NCBI GenBank assembly: GCA_016584495.1
Contig: WAID01000003.1
Location: forward strand, 1,178,001 to 1,242,000
Length of the DNA stretch: 64,000 nt
Direction of reading: 5' to 3'
DNA from: Celoporthe dispersa
Lineage: Eukaryota > Ascomycota > Sordariomycetes > Diaporthales > Cryphonectriaceae
Program-made: the position numbers and the translations under genes
The notes under the pieces: model-generated
Databases searched by the model: none
Seen by the model: only the letters and a program-made list of their open reading frames with translations
Told to the model about the DNA's origin: nothing
In this document: piece after piece, positions 35,101 to 46,761 of the stretch
Numbering within the stretch: the stretch's first letter is position 1
Layout: every line of letters begins with the position of its first letter

Positions 35101-35179
35101 CAGCGAGAGCCCGCCCGTCGATCCGAAAATCGCTGAGGCCGCCGCCAGACCCCCCAGACCCGCAATCGTGACTGATTAG
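32107..35179 (+). CDS. TRF/telobox DNA-binding protein, Tbf1/Taz1-like
   Basis: Predicted telomere-repeat-binding or promoter-binding factor. Exons are 32107-32518, 32678-33728, 33890-34555 and 34624-35179; introns have branch sites TACTGAC, ACTAACC and GCTGACG; 894 residues, frame intact. The N-terminus is RG-rich (MPPRGRGGRAGAGRGGG). A Pro-Ala repeat opens exon 2. Residues of about 185-445 form an all-helical region resembling the TRF homology (dimerisation) domain, with TFYRIYNSNIDTFIDIDAVV. A basic stretch follows (RETTKRGTPRKRIRRSADD). Near residues 650-710 is a telobox-type Myb domain: KPWTSHDITQLVRAVDVYKAKW then DQQGLRDKARLVKV, the VDxxK-like third helix. The C-terminus is acidic and Pro/Glu-rich. 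By family it may bind TTAGGG repeats at chromosome ends or at ribosomal-protein promoters. Tbf1 and Taz1 cannot be separated here. Confidence 0.82.
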
Positions 35180-38100
35180 GATTTCATTGCTGCTCACGGG
35201 TACCGGAGGGGCGGATTTGACGGTGGTTGGCTATAGACTAGCGATCGGGAGAGGCAGCGATCGGTGGAGGTAAACCCTATGAGAGGAAAGAGCTGGCAAA
35301 GTAAATGGTAAGGGAGAAGACTGGCAAGATGTTCAAACCAGAAGTTTTGGGAGCTCTCATGGAGACGAGGAGCCGGCGTCGGCTCTTGGTATCAACAGCC
35401 CAGTGCGTCCTGTCCGGGACTGACGAAAACGTTTCCATGGCTTGACGAAGTGGAGTGCTTATGGGAAGCGCGCCGCTGTTGGCAGGATCTGGGCGTGGTA
35501 CTACAGAGAGATGTGGCCATCATCATGACGAGAACACCCTTTTGTCTTGTTTTTGGGGGGCATGGCTTATCTGACCGTCATTTGCAATGGGCAAGAGGTG
35601 TAAGCAAGGGATCTTCACCGCGACCGGAGAGGGACCGACGTCGTCTTGTGCCTCATCGTCCATGGCAAAAAGGCCACCTTGGTCATTGCCTTCTGGCGTC
35701 GAGGAGCACCCCGATTGTTGGTTCGTCCTGGCTTTTTGAGGACTTGAAAAAAAAAAAGAAAAAAAAAAAAGGTTTGTGTCTCTTGTGTTAGGGCTTGCGA
35801 GGCGATGACCGTTCTGGGTCTGTATGTATGCTATCCCCGCTACTATTGTAGTAATCTACTTTGGCCAAACGAGTGTTTTTCTTCCCCAGTCTATGCATCG
35901 TGAGTGTGCATGGTCATTGTGGCTGGTGAAGCAGGCATCGCTTTTGTGGTGGTAGGGGCCCACAGCATATACAGAGCTGTTCCTGTTTTCTCTTTGACAT
36001 GTTGACCTCTGCTATGCCTAATTTGCTCCTATATCTATATTTCTATAGAGATCTCTGCGACCTGGTAGAAAGCTTCAGAGCGCTAGCCGAGCGGCTCTCC
36101 CATGATACTGTACGTCCGGGAGGGTAAGAATTATCAGAAGAAAAAGGAGATCCACCGAGGATGTAGAGGATGGAGATGGATGGGATGGGATCGGCAGTGT
36201 GCGGTTGTGCTCCCTGGTAGGGGAAGACGGGTGCCGCCTGTAATTTTAAAAGGGGGAGGAGACGCTTCGAGATTGCAATGCCGAGAAGCTGTTGTTGCAC
36301 GGCTCGGGACACACACAACGTCTCTCTCTCTCTCTCTCTCTCTCTCTTCATGCTGGTGGTAACAGCGCCCCCCCCTTTTTTTTTCCTTCTCTTGTTTCGC
36401 TTGTTTCTGTTTTCTCTCTCTTTGTTTCTCTCCTTTTTTCCTTTTTTTCTTTCTTGTCCGAGGATCCAACTTCCCTACGGAAACTCTCACACCACCAATC
36501 ATACTAGTCAGTGCAGTATTTAAATCACACCGCGCGGAGATGAGGAAGACAGGCTCGACAGTCTTGAGGACCCTCGGCGAGGCCAATGGCAGCGAGCAGG
36601 CCGCCTTATCAAGGATCCATACCCATAGTTAATGACCAGCATCTCCTCAATACGGGGTAATTACATAGTAGCAGCGATGGCATGAGCGTGCGAAGGTCTG
36701 GACGGAACATAGGTGCTGAGGCCAGAGCCTAAGACAGGTAGGTGGTGGAGAACCTGGCCCCATGGTGCTGCCGGTGTCTACCGCGGCGGGCGGTGCTCTG
36801 GCAGCTGGTACAGGGCAGCAGGAGTAATTAATTACAAGTGTATTAGCGGGGACATCGGTGCCTGAAGGAAACAAGAGCTCGGGCCAGTTTGGGTCCCCCG
36901 CGGCCGGGATTCGAGCTGTAGCCGGTGCGCTGTAGTAGGCAAATATGTCTGGTGGGGACCCTCTGTGTATGGTTGGCTTTAGCGCCCAGAGGGAGAAAGT
37001 GCAGCTGGAGGGGGGGCCCCTGATGAGAAAAAAGTCGCCGCGGTACCTGCAGCGCCTGGATCCGCCCGGGCCTGGACCCCTGGCTACACCCCCAGAGATC
37101 GCCTGCATTTCGCTCTCATGATTTCAGGGCGTCCCGAGTCCCATCCTCAGTCCCTCTCGGTCCCCTCCAGGCAATTTCCCTGAGCCTGGGGCATCTCTTT
37201 TTCTCTCTACTTTCCCTCTGCGCGTGTCCACAGGACTCTCTGGTTCTCCAAGTCGGGCCTTCTCCTCCATCCGTCTTCTCTCCTTCCTCCTTCTCTTCCT
37301 CCCCCCTTTCGTCCTCGTTCTCGTGGTCGACCTGACAAGACCAAACCCTCGACAGACCAACGTTCACGGTCCGGGAAACCTGAACACACAGAGCGGCGCT
37401 CGTCTTTCCAACGTCACCTTCCAGGGTGGGAAGCAACCAACGTCAACGTCACGTTCCCGTCCGCCCACAGCAGAAGCGCATTTTCCTGCCTGCGTGACGA
37501 CAAGTCTCCGCGGCCCGCCGACACAGACACCAATCGAACCTCGAGAGATCTCAACCTTCTCTACCTTCGTTTACCCGCCATTTTTTTCTTTCTTTTTTTA
37601 ATACTATTTGTCCCTTGCCACGCTCGTCACCACCGCACGGCGACACGCTGCTGTACGGCACAGCCAGCACATCACCGTCAATAGTTTCCCGTACAGACCT
37701 ACGGCGATACCCCTGACTAGGCCCGATCGGACTAGTCCACACTGCATACAATTTATCCACGCCCCGTCATCATTGGCGCGATATCGACAACAACTGCTCG
37801 AGTCCAAGCCGAGTCCAGGTTCGAGTCCATCTTCGAGTCCAGGTTCGAGTCCAGCTCGAGTCCATCTTCGAGTCCACCTTCGAGTCCACCTTCGAGTCCA
37901 TCTTCGAGTCCACCTTCGAGTCCATCTTCGAGTCCACCTTCGAGTCCATCTTCGAGTCCAGCTCGAGTCCAGGTCCGAGTCCAGGTCCGAGTCCAAGCCG
38001 AGTCCTCTTTCTGTAACTAAACAGAACTCTTTTGCGCGAAAATGTACGTCGCCCCCCCCCCCTTTTTTTTCCTCTCTTTTCTTTTTTTTCCCCTCTCGCT

Positions 38101-38724
38101 TGCATGGTGGATGTTGCGGCCGTGTCTCGTGAGGCCTGTTCGATGGCTTGTGGGATTGCTCTGCCGGCCTGCTTGCTGCAAGAGGTAGATTAAATCTCCG
38201 AGCATCGTGAAGCGTCATGTCTCTATGCGGATAGAGGCTTATGGCGGCAATTGGACGCCGTCCCACTTTGAGTGGTTGGTGCAGGCACACGCATGTCTTG
38301 CAGCGTTCTCCAGCTATGCATGCACAGGCTGGTCACTGCCGCTAGCCGAGCCAATCCATCTTGATCTGCAGCGCGTCAGATGTTCACATCGTTTCAATTG
38401 CCCTCTGGCGTCAACATACTGACAATTTTCCTGCTTGTAGTGGCCTCTCTCACCCGTGAGCCAATCACACACACGCGCACACACACAAAACAGCCTTGAA
38501 CAACCTACCATCTCGACCCCTCGTTCCCGCCCCAGTGCACCTTCCTGGCCCCTTCTGCCACTGCGCCCTGGCAGTGTCTCCCGAAAACTCAACCTACCCG
38601 TCTTAGCCGGCGGTGCCAATCCTCGGGTTGTTCTTTCCACCCCTCACTGGTGCTGGTGTGTCCTGGTAGCCTCCTCCCCGCTCCGGCAGCGCTCCTTCGA
38701 GGTCCCATCTGACCTCGTCATAGA
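35180..38724. other. Long intergenic region, probably including the septin leader
   Basis: About 3.5 kb with no supported gene. Poly-A runs (35748-35770) and a (CT)n tract (36321-36347) are present. The 153-codon minus-strand frame at 36647-37108 shows no motif. From about 37120 the plus strand becomes pyrimidine-rich and may be promoter or leader of the septin gene, interrupted by the minisatellite at 37797-38005. Confidence 0.45.
37797..38005. repeat. 12-bp minisatellite (TTCGAGTCCAYC)n
   Basis: About 17 tandem units of 12 bases with core CGAGTCCA. Units alternate between CATCTT, CACCTT, AGGTTC, AGGTCC and AGCTCG linkers. The outermost units on both sides (ccaagccgagtcc) match each other. 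Two units contain GGTTCGAGTCC (37818-37828 and 37842-37852), which matches the internal B-box consensus of tRNA genes, but no tRNA fold surrounds them. Confidence 0.9.
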
Positions 38725-40344
38725 ATGAGCAGCCCGCATCGCTCTTCCTTCGGAATGCTACTGCGACGGAAATCAGGCGACATGAAAGGAAAGAAGGCTC
38801 AGCAGGCCCGCGAGGCGGAGCTGCAGCGACAGGCGTCCCTAGCAGCCCGCGCTCGCCCCCCTCCCAAGCTGCCCCAGCTCTACAACGGACTCCGGGAGCC
38901 CGTCTTTGAGACTCGAGACTCGGTTGCCATCTTTGGCCCCGACCGCCCAGAGTCACAACCTCGCAGCGTGCCTCGCTCCTCGATGGACCAGCAGCCTCGA
39001 GCCATATCCGCCGACATCCCCGTGCCCCCTATCCCGACGGGGCATTGGGTTGACCCGTACGCGCGGACGGAGTCGATGACGAACCGAGGACGGTACAGCT
39101 ATGCAAGCTCTGCAGTCTCCACCGTCAACAACCCTCGGCGAGTCCGCCGTAGGAAGGACCCGACTCCATTCAAGTAAGTCTTTTTTTCTTCTTTCCCTCT
39201 TTCAATCTCATGTCCCGGGTGATGACAGCCAGGGCTGACTCGATTGGTCGTAGTGTCTTGGTCATCGGCACGCGAGGCTGTGGCAAGACGTCTTTCCTCG
39301 AATTCCTCAAGACTGCTCTAGCCCTCCCCCCCCAAGAAGCGGGGCACCCGCATGGATCCCGATGACGAGCGCGTCCGAGCCATGCCGTCTGGCAATTTCA
39401 TCCCCCACTACCTCGAGAGCGAGATCGACGGCGAGCGCGTCGGTCTGACCTTGTGGGACTCGGAGGGGCTGGAGAAGAACGTCGTGGACCTGCAGCTTCG
39501 AGAGATGTCAACATTCGTCGAGAGCAAGTTTGAGGAGACCTTTGCGGAGGAAATGAAGGTCATACGGTCGCCCGGCGTTCAGGATACTCACATCCACTGC
39601 GCGTTCATCCTTCTGGACCCGGCCAGACTGGACAAGAACATCTCCTCTGCCAGGAGCCTGGCGACCAATGGGGATGCCAAGTACCACCCCCACGGCCGCA
39701 TCGTCGGCAGCCTGGACGACGACCTCGACCTGCAGGTCTTCCGCACGCTCCAGGGCAAGACCACGGTCATACCTGTCGTCTCCAAGGCTGACACCATCAC
39801 CTCCAAGCACATGAACGTCCTCAAGAAGGCAGTCTGGGACAGCCTGAAGCAGGCCAACATGGACCCGCTGGAGGTCCTGGGCCTCGAGGAGGGCGAGGAC
39901 GAGGAGTCGCGGCCATCGTCTGCCCGGATCGCGGAAGAGCCAGAGGCGCAGGACTCGGACTATGCCAGCGGTGAAGAGGGGGGAGACGACGACGAGCTGC
40001 CCATCCAGGCCGGCGAGGCGTCTCCCCAGTCCAAGAGCTCGAAGCGACAGTCCATCGCCTCGGCCCGGCGTAACAGGAGCGATGAAGAGCAGCAAGAGGA
40101 GATCCCTTACATCCCACTGTCCATCATCAGCCCTGACATCTACGAGCCCGAGGTGATTGGCCGGAAATTCCCCTGGGGCTTCGCGGATCCCAACAACGAG
40201 GAGCACTGCGACTTCCTGCGCCTGAAGGAGGCAGTGTTCGGCGAGTGGCGCGCAGAGCTGCGCGAGGCCAGCAGAGACCAGTGGTACGAGGGCTGGCGCA
40301 CGAGCCGTCTTAAGCAGCGCGATGGCCCAGTCCGACGACGATAG
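38725..40344 (+). CDS. aspE: Septin, AspE-like (filamentous-fungal group 5)
   Basis: GTP-binding cytoskeletal protein of the septin family; the divergent layout points to the AspE group found in filamentous fungi. Exons are 38725-39173 and 39254-40344, with an 80-base intron (GTAAGT...CGTAG) inside an Asn codon. The basic N-terminal region (LLRRKSGDMKGKK) could contact membrane lipids. The G1 P-loop reads IGTRGCGKTS, G3 reads LWDSEGLE, and G4 reads VSKADT instead of the usual AKAD. An acidic insert (about residues 390-445) interrupts the GTPase domain before YIPLSIISPDIYEP and the septin-unique-like stretch GRKFPWGFADPNNEEHCDF. No C-terminal coiled coil is seen. The C8 run at 39326-39333 has one C too many, splitting the frame between TALALPP and KKRGTRMDPDDER; with one removed, 512 residues. 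Confidence 0.85.
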
Positions 40345-41736
40345 GAGAAGAGGTTCGGACCTGTCCGTAATGCCACCAAGACGGTCCCTGTCTCTAACAG
40401 TGATCTCTACGACCGGCCGCTGCCGCCTCCGCCTCCCTTGCTTGAGCGGTGGCTGCATTCCTGACCGAGTCGGAGCGCGACACGCTATCTTAATTACAGG
40501 CCTCGACCCGCGTCGTGAGCATATCCGTCTTGGGCCAATCGGCTACACATCATTCACAAGGGGTGACGATCCATTTTGGCAGCATGCTTAGGGCAGCACT
40601 TTTTCACAAGACCACCATGACGGCAGCAGCCTTTCCGGGCGGATTACGAATTTCCTTTTGTCACACCTCGGAAGCTACAGCACCTCCTCCACTAACCCCG
40701 TCCTCTTCTCATTGCTCGAGGTTTCTTTCAAAAGAGGCGGGGATCACCTAATGTTTGCCTTTGACGCTCGGTGAGCGGTTTTTCTTTTCATTTATTGGTT
40801 GCGAGCGTCAGGCGTGTTCACTATTATTCATCGACCCTTCGATTCTCAAAAATTCTCTTAACTCTTTTTTTGTCAAAAACCTTGTTCCCTCTACTCTTCT
40901 AGATTCCCCTGGACCTTTTCATCTTCTCTTTTTTTGTGTCTTTCCCTCAGACCGGTGCGAGGACAGCATTATGAGTGTTGTGTATCATGGTGTACGTGTG
41001 GAGGGCGGGGGTGGGTGATAGTGATGTGACGGATGGATGGGGAGGGATGATATGTCTTTTGCTTGATGCCTACCCTTCGGAGCTGCTGCTGGCCAAGTAG
41101 ACGGGGCTGTTGGTGTTGTTGTCCTTGGAGGGTTATTCCTGTACAAAGAATGAATGAGGAGAGAAAAACAAAAAATGAGAGCGAGATATCTTCTGTGGGA
41201 GGCAGGCATCCATCCATCATCTTTGCTCCCACCGTTTTGTTCCGACTGACGATGCCTTCGTGATTCTGATATTGCGCATGAGGGTCTGCCACTCCTGCTA
41301 GGCAAACTCAACCTGTGGCACTGAACAATGGGGCTCGAGGTGCTAGAGGACAACCAGGTTCAGTGAGATAACTCTATATTTTGGTCTTGTCGGTCATTGC
41401 ATGCTAGACTCCATCCATTTCTCATCCTACCAATCAATCGTCTTATATATATATATAATATAAATGAGACAGCATACGGGTTCCTTTTTAAGTTTCCGGC
41501 CCTACCCAGCTTCCTGCAGTCTACAGCCCAAGCAAGCAACTCAAAGAGACGCCCCCCGCCCCCCCCCTTCGAGGAACCCTGCGCCATGGGGATACCACAC
41601 CACACCCAGGCCAGACACGCCAGCGAGTGAAGAGACCTACCTTCCCTCACCGCCAGGTTCCCTCCACCTCCCATCAACGGTGAGGCCCTTCGGGGCAAAC
41701 CCCCTGCCTTCCCAACTCCTACCAGCGTCGTGCTAC
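40345..41736. other. Convergent 3' flanks of septin and gamma-COP genes
   Basis: No gene is supported. T-rich stretches (40857-40880, 40920-40940) on the plus strand may belong to the septin 3' UTR. A (TA)n string occurs at 41442-41458. Small frames on both strands overlap and carry no motif. Confidence 0.5.
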
Positions 41737-44700
41737 CTAGGCAACAGACGCCACCACAAGGGCCGCGACGCCTTCTTCTTCGGCGCGCACGGTAATTTTT
41801 GTCGTGACGCCCGACTTGGTCGTGAAGGCCATGCGAACATTGGCCACGACCTTGCCGCCGCTGACGGACTTGCCGAGCAGTTTGAGCGTGTGTGTGGTCT
41901 GGTTGACAGGTACGTCGGTGCCCTCTAGGGGCTGCAGGGAGAGGATCTTGGTGAGCTGCTCGGTCGCCTCTGTGGGGGAGATTGTCAGCTTCTGCAGTGA
42001 GAGTGTTGATGAGAAGAGGTCGGATGAGCTTACCTGCTATGCTCTTCATGCTGCTGAGCTGGAGCGTCTCTTCTGCCTCCTCGCCTGAAGCGCCGACCTG
42101 CTCCCACAGGTGCGCGAAGTTGCTCGCGTAGGTTGGGATCACGTAGTCGCTACCAACCAGGTCGAACTCGGCCACCTCATACTCATCATCGTAGCCGGTA
42201 TCCTCTGGCTCATTCGTCGTGGGGTCGATCTCTTTGCTGGTGAACTTGAGTGTGTTGGAGAAGGAAGTGACGGGCAGTGCACCCTCGCCAGCGGTCTTCT
42301 TGAACGCCACATAGACCTTGCCGGGCTCGTTCTGGCTCAGCTTCTCCGCCTCAAGAATGAAGACCTCCTCGAGCTCTTCGTCCTCGGTCGGTGATGCAAG
42401 GACGGACACGTTCTCTAGCAGGACGGAGTCCAGGGTGTTTGTGATGTCGTATTGCAGCACAATATGCTCCTTGAAGATGTGCTTGACCACCTTGACAACA
42501 TACTCGGTCTCGGCCTCTGTCAGCTCAACAACGGCCGACGACTTCAGCGGGTTGCCGAACTCCTTCATCTCGGGGATGGCCATCAGCTCCTGAGCATACT
42601 GCTGGGCTGCCGCGGTAGCAGATGCCGCAGCCTCTGCCCCACTCGCTGCGGTCTTTGTCGGCGCGACCTTTGGCGGCTTGAGTGATGGCGTTGAGGCTGT
42701 GAGCTTCTTGGTCCTGTCCTCGGCGTCTGCCTGTTCTCTGGTGACAACGGGTATCTTGGAGATATCGAAGGCTGACTCGAACGTCGACTTGTCATCTGAT
42801 GTGACGTACATGACAAGTTGGTGCTCGAAGTACGGGAGGGAGAACATGCTGTCTGCATTGGTTGTCAGCGTCGACCACAAGAAGAAGTTTTGGGGGGAGG
42901 GGGAGGGGGAGGGAGCTGGAAGGACGCACCATTCTTGACGAATTTCTCGGCCATCTCGTCCTCCTCGCTCATCAGCCTGAGGTTCAGAGCAGCGCGATCT
43001 CTGACCTCATCATCCACGTCATCGAGACAGCGGGTGAGCAGGACCTGCACGCTCCTCTTAACCTCGGGGTCCTTTTGGCCCACACCGAACTTGGCCAGAG
43101 ATGTGACTGCTGCCGCACGAACAATAGCATTCTCCAGGACGACCCGGTTGTAAATGTAACGGATATACTTTGTCGGCTGTGACGTCTTTGGGCCTTCCAA
43201 TCCTAGCAGGTTTAATATCCGGACGGCCAGCTTGGTGAACTCGCAGTCCTCGATGAACTCGCAGAGGTGTGCGAGAGCTTCCTCCTTGGAGTCGGGAACG
43301 AACTTGATCAGGTCGAACATGCTCTCGACAACGGCACGCTTGAACTCGTAGCCACCCTCGTCACGGAGAATGCCGCTGAGGAACTGAAGCATGCCGGCTT
43401 GCTTGCTGGGGAACTTGAGACAGAGCGTCCGGATGGCCTCGACGATGGTGATCTTGAACTCGTCTGTGATCTCCGACATGAAGCCCGAGATCTGCTTCAT
43501 CAGCCGGTCGACACTAGCTTCGTTGCCAGTCTTGAGAAGCGTCGTGATGGCAAATGTCGCGATGGAGCGGTTGCTGTTGGAGATCAGGAGCTCGATGTCG
43601 GGGTTGCAGACGTTGACGGCTTGGGGCTTGAAGGAGGCGAAGTTGTGGAGTATGCGGAGTGCGGCGAACTTGGTGACGGCACGAGGGGATGTCAGGAACA
43701 GTTGAAGGACGTGAACGGCCTGAGAAACCTCGGCATCGGTCACGTCCCGCATGTCGCAGATGGCCTTGGCCGCCTCGAAGTTGACCATCTCGCTCTTGTG
43801 CCTCAACCATCCATCCAGCAGCTGCATCATGGGCTTTCTCAGGCCAGGGTCGTCCTCGGCCAGCTGCGCCGCAAGACGCACAAGCATTATAATGGCGGCC
43901 GGGCTCTTGATAGCGCCAGCAGCCCCGAACTGCTGTACCATCTTGACCAGGGCCATCCTGTCATGGGAGCGTATCTGGTACAGGAGTCCGATGGCGTGGT
44001 ACTGTGTCATGGTGGAGTTGTTGACGGGCAGCTGGCTGGAGGACGACGTGAAGCCCAGAGAGAAGCCACCCGAGGACTTGGCGCTGCCCGCAGCTTCTTG
44101 CGTCTCGCTCTGCCACCGCCGGACGACATCTTTCGCAATGGGGAGGAGGTGGTAGGACGAAACGAGGGCGGCTGAAGACACGGAGGGGTTCTTGTCGACA
44201 ATGGCAGTCTTCATGACACGCTCGATAGACTGGACAGTGGTCGCCTGGAGAAGGAGAAGAAAGGGCACGTCAGCGAGAGGGAGTCAAAGAAAGGAAAGGG
44301 GGGGGGGGGGAGGAGGGAGGAGGGAGGCCACGAGAGCGTAGTTGCCATACATCGATAATACGACATAGGGCCCGAATAGCGTTGGGTCTGTAGATGACGT
44401 CGGTGCTGCCGCCTGTATCCTTCATGATTGTGCTCGTGACCATGATGATATCCTCTGCGGAGTGTGCCAGCTCCTTGATGACGAGGTGGACCATCTGTCG
44501 CAAGCTGGCATCTTTATTCTGGAAGAGCTTCGAGATGCCGAAGAAGAGGGTGGTGGCCTCGTTGGAGGGAACCTCTCGCCGGTGTAGAGGAGGAGGGCGA
44601 TCTTGGTCAGGAGGATTCGACATTTTCTGGCCTGTATGGGCGAGCTGTTGAACAGGCGCGCTGCAGTCGTCGCGGCATCAGCATCAGCATCCTCATCGTC

Positions 44701-44854
44701 ACCGTGAGAGCCCTGCCAGGGGAAGAAGCAGAAGGGGGCGCGCGCAGCTGGACCGCGGGCAGGAAGACGTCCACTGACCTTCCTGGAAGACCTGGGTCCT
44801 GTCGACCCTGACCAGGCCGGTGTCGGCATCTTCATCCTTCTTGCCGTAGTTCAT
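41737..44854 (-). CDS. sec21: Coatomer subunit gamma (Sec21)
   Basis: Large subunit of the COPI vesicle coat; acts in Golgi-to-ER and intra-Golgi traffic and binds dilysine cargo and Arf1. Exons are 44854-44779, 44660-44351, 44244-42930, 42852-42034 and 41969-41737, all with usable junctions. The start MNYGKKDEDADTGLV and the run VFQEARLFNSSP are typical of the family. Residues of about 20-550 form the adaptin-like HEAT solenoid (LFFGISKLFQNKDASLRQMV, LVIKELAHSAEDIIMVTS, DVIYRPNAIRALCRI), then a Pro/Ala linker and the appendage domain ending VRAEEEGVAALVVASVA. A single base is missing at the G3 run 44567-44569: the frame switches from YTGERFP to SNEATTLFFG. With one base added the coding length is 2754 nt, 917 residues, which matches the family. 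It is essential in yeast, so a real break is unlikely. Confidence 0.93.
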
Positions 44855-45232
44855 GCTGGGCAATTGACAACAGGGTACGGCGAAAAGGGTGAAAATGGAG
44901 CGCTTGGGCGATTGTCGTGGTGTCGCAGCACGTACTTCATAAGACGTTCCAGTCGCCTGGGGCCACGGAAGGCACAACGCTGGCCAGTTGTCGAGCTGCG
45001 GGCCAGCACAGACCACCTTTCAGATAGGACCCACTTATGCACACGTACCCATAGTCATTGGCTGGCTCTCGCCCAGTGGGGCATCAGCCTGGGCGTCATC
45101 CCCATCAAGCTAAATAATTCCACGACGTGACAAGTCGTCAACAGATTAAACCTCCAACTGACCTTGACCACATCAACAACAATGCTGCAGCGGCGACACA
45201 TCTGCACCGACAGGATCTCTTCACTGCCCACC
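44855..45232. promoter_or_regulatory. Divergent promoter, gamma-COP and small membrane protein
   Basis: The 378 bases between two outward-facing start codons must hold both promoters. I see no clear TATA box or named element. The stretch from 45080 to 45230 on the plus strand reads as a leader. Confidence 0.45.
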
Positions 45233-45745
45233 ATGTCATCGTTCTTACCTTTTGGAGGCAGACCTGCCAACGGTGCTGCGCACCAGCACTCGACAGACAG
45301 CGGCAACCGCAATATCAATGCCAATCGCGTGCCTCTTGTCAACTTCCTCTTCGCACACGCCGCCACCGCGTACAGACCTTTCATCTTCGCCCTAATGGAT
45401 CGATTCGCTTGCGAGATCCTCGACCGAGTCTGGCCCCGTCCCCAGCCGCAGCCCGCCATGAGCCCCTAGGAAGCGCTCAAGGCCCGCGCCGGTGCCAATG
45501 GCCAGAACAACATCGTCCACATTACCAACCAAGGTCTATTTCTTGCGGTCGAGAACAGCGATCGTGCCAACCCAGACGTACTTGCTGCCTTTTGCCGGGG
45601 CATGGACGCCGCTCACACCCGGGCTCGCGCCTCGCAATACCTCTGGTTCGGCGGTTTCATCGCCTTCCTCGCCGCAGTCCCTCTGTGGCTCACTGTCGCC
45701 AGAGGCACGATCAAGGCAGTCATCGAGCACTGCAAGGCTAAGTGA
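45233..45745 (+). CDS. Small single-pass membrane protein, in-frame TAG or intron
   Basis: I do not recognise this protein. The ATG at 45233 is in strong context (ccaccATGtca). The frame runs open to a TAG at 45467-45469 and continues in the same frame to the TGA at 45743-45745. The downstream half is convincingly coding: NGQNNIVHITNQGLFLAVENS, then a hydrophobic helix YLWFGGFIAFLAAVPLWLTV and a basic end (KAVIEHCKAK). The TAG sits in cccctag, which is also a splice-acceptor context, so it may be the end of an intron; a donor such as GTGCCT at about 45331 would keep phase but is poor, and no branch site lies at the usual distance. Otherwise it is a true nonsense codon (CAG to TAG is a RIP-type change) or a base error. 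Localisation is likely a membrane; function unknown. Confidence 0.5.
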
Positions 45746-46761
45746 CCTAATCCGCTTCAGCCATTGTACGAAAGCGCTTATACCTCATCCCTCACCCTCC
45801 TGCGAATCTCTCATATTAATCCACCTGCTAATTCGACTACTCGTAGGTACCAACCCCGACAATCCCCTTTTCCTCTGCGGAGCCTAGCATCCTGTCTCTC
45901 AATCAGCCAGCCCCGCCCTGGCCCCCTCCAGTTACATCCTCTTTCTATACGGCAGCACCATTCAAGACAAGCAAGCTGGGAACAAGGAACAATGAGGGAG
46001 GTTATGGAATAGAGGTGAAGTCTAATGGATTTGGTATAACGGAATGCAGCACGGGGGGAATTGTAATAGTCGAATCACTTCGGAGGTCTAGAAGGCAAAT
46101 CAGACCACATCCCAGCACAAGAGGCGTCTATCCCGTGTTTGTATTTTCTTCGATACTGTCGTTTGGGATACAGGTATCAAGTATCAGAATGCTGGTGTCG
46201 ACAGCAATGTATGCTGTTGTATTGGTTCCGACAGCACCCAGGCGGCCCAGAGGGGTACCCCGTGATGCATTTCCACGCTGGGTCGCCCGGTGCCATAGTA
46301 TTTATGCTGCCTACGTCTGGCCCTTACACGACCTCACTTCAACCTCCTACCATCCACACAACCTTGCAAGGCTCACGCGATACAACACCATTCACTTGGG
46401 GTCAGAACAGATCTTTTTTTTTTCTTTCTCTTTTCTTTTTCCCTACAAGTATAACTCGACTGGATTGAGATAAGAAACGGAGAGAAAGAAAAAAGAAGAC
46501 AAAAGAAGAAGAAGAAACACGTGCTAGCCTGTCACTCCTCGTACAACCATTTCTCCTGCCTCTGCTGTGCTGTGCTGCGTGTTCATGCAGACTCCCTCGA
46601 CTCACTCGGCTGTCACTGGCGATCCGATGTCGTCGAACGGCCTTCCACTCCTGCCAGGGATATATCCTCCACATACGGACCCTGTCCCCCGAAGTCAAGT
46701 CAACCTCATACCCGAGAGCAATTAATCCCCTTGACGAGAAGGCGTGGCACTTACGCTGCTG
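45746..46761. other. Intergenic region, convergent 3' flanks
   Basis: Nothing coding is supported. A T-rich run at 46411-46442 and an A/G-rich run at 46476-46516 are the only features of note. Confidence 0.5.

Noticed and set aside
36647..37108. 153-codon minus-strand frame as a gene
   Set aside because: No recognisable domain, splice structure or leader; Pro/Ser/Cys-rich composition of a random GC-rich frame.
37797..38005. tRNA gene or tRNA-derived element at the B-box-like repeats
   Set aside because: No A box at the right distance, no acceptor stem or cloverleaf around any unit.
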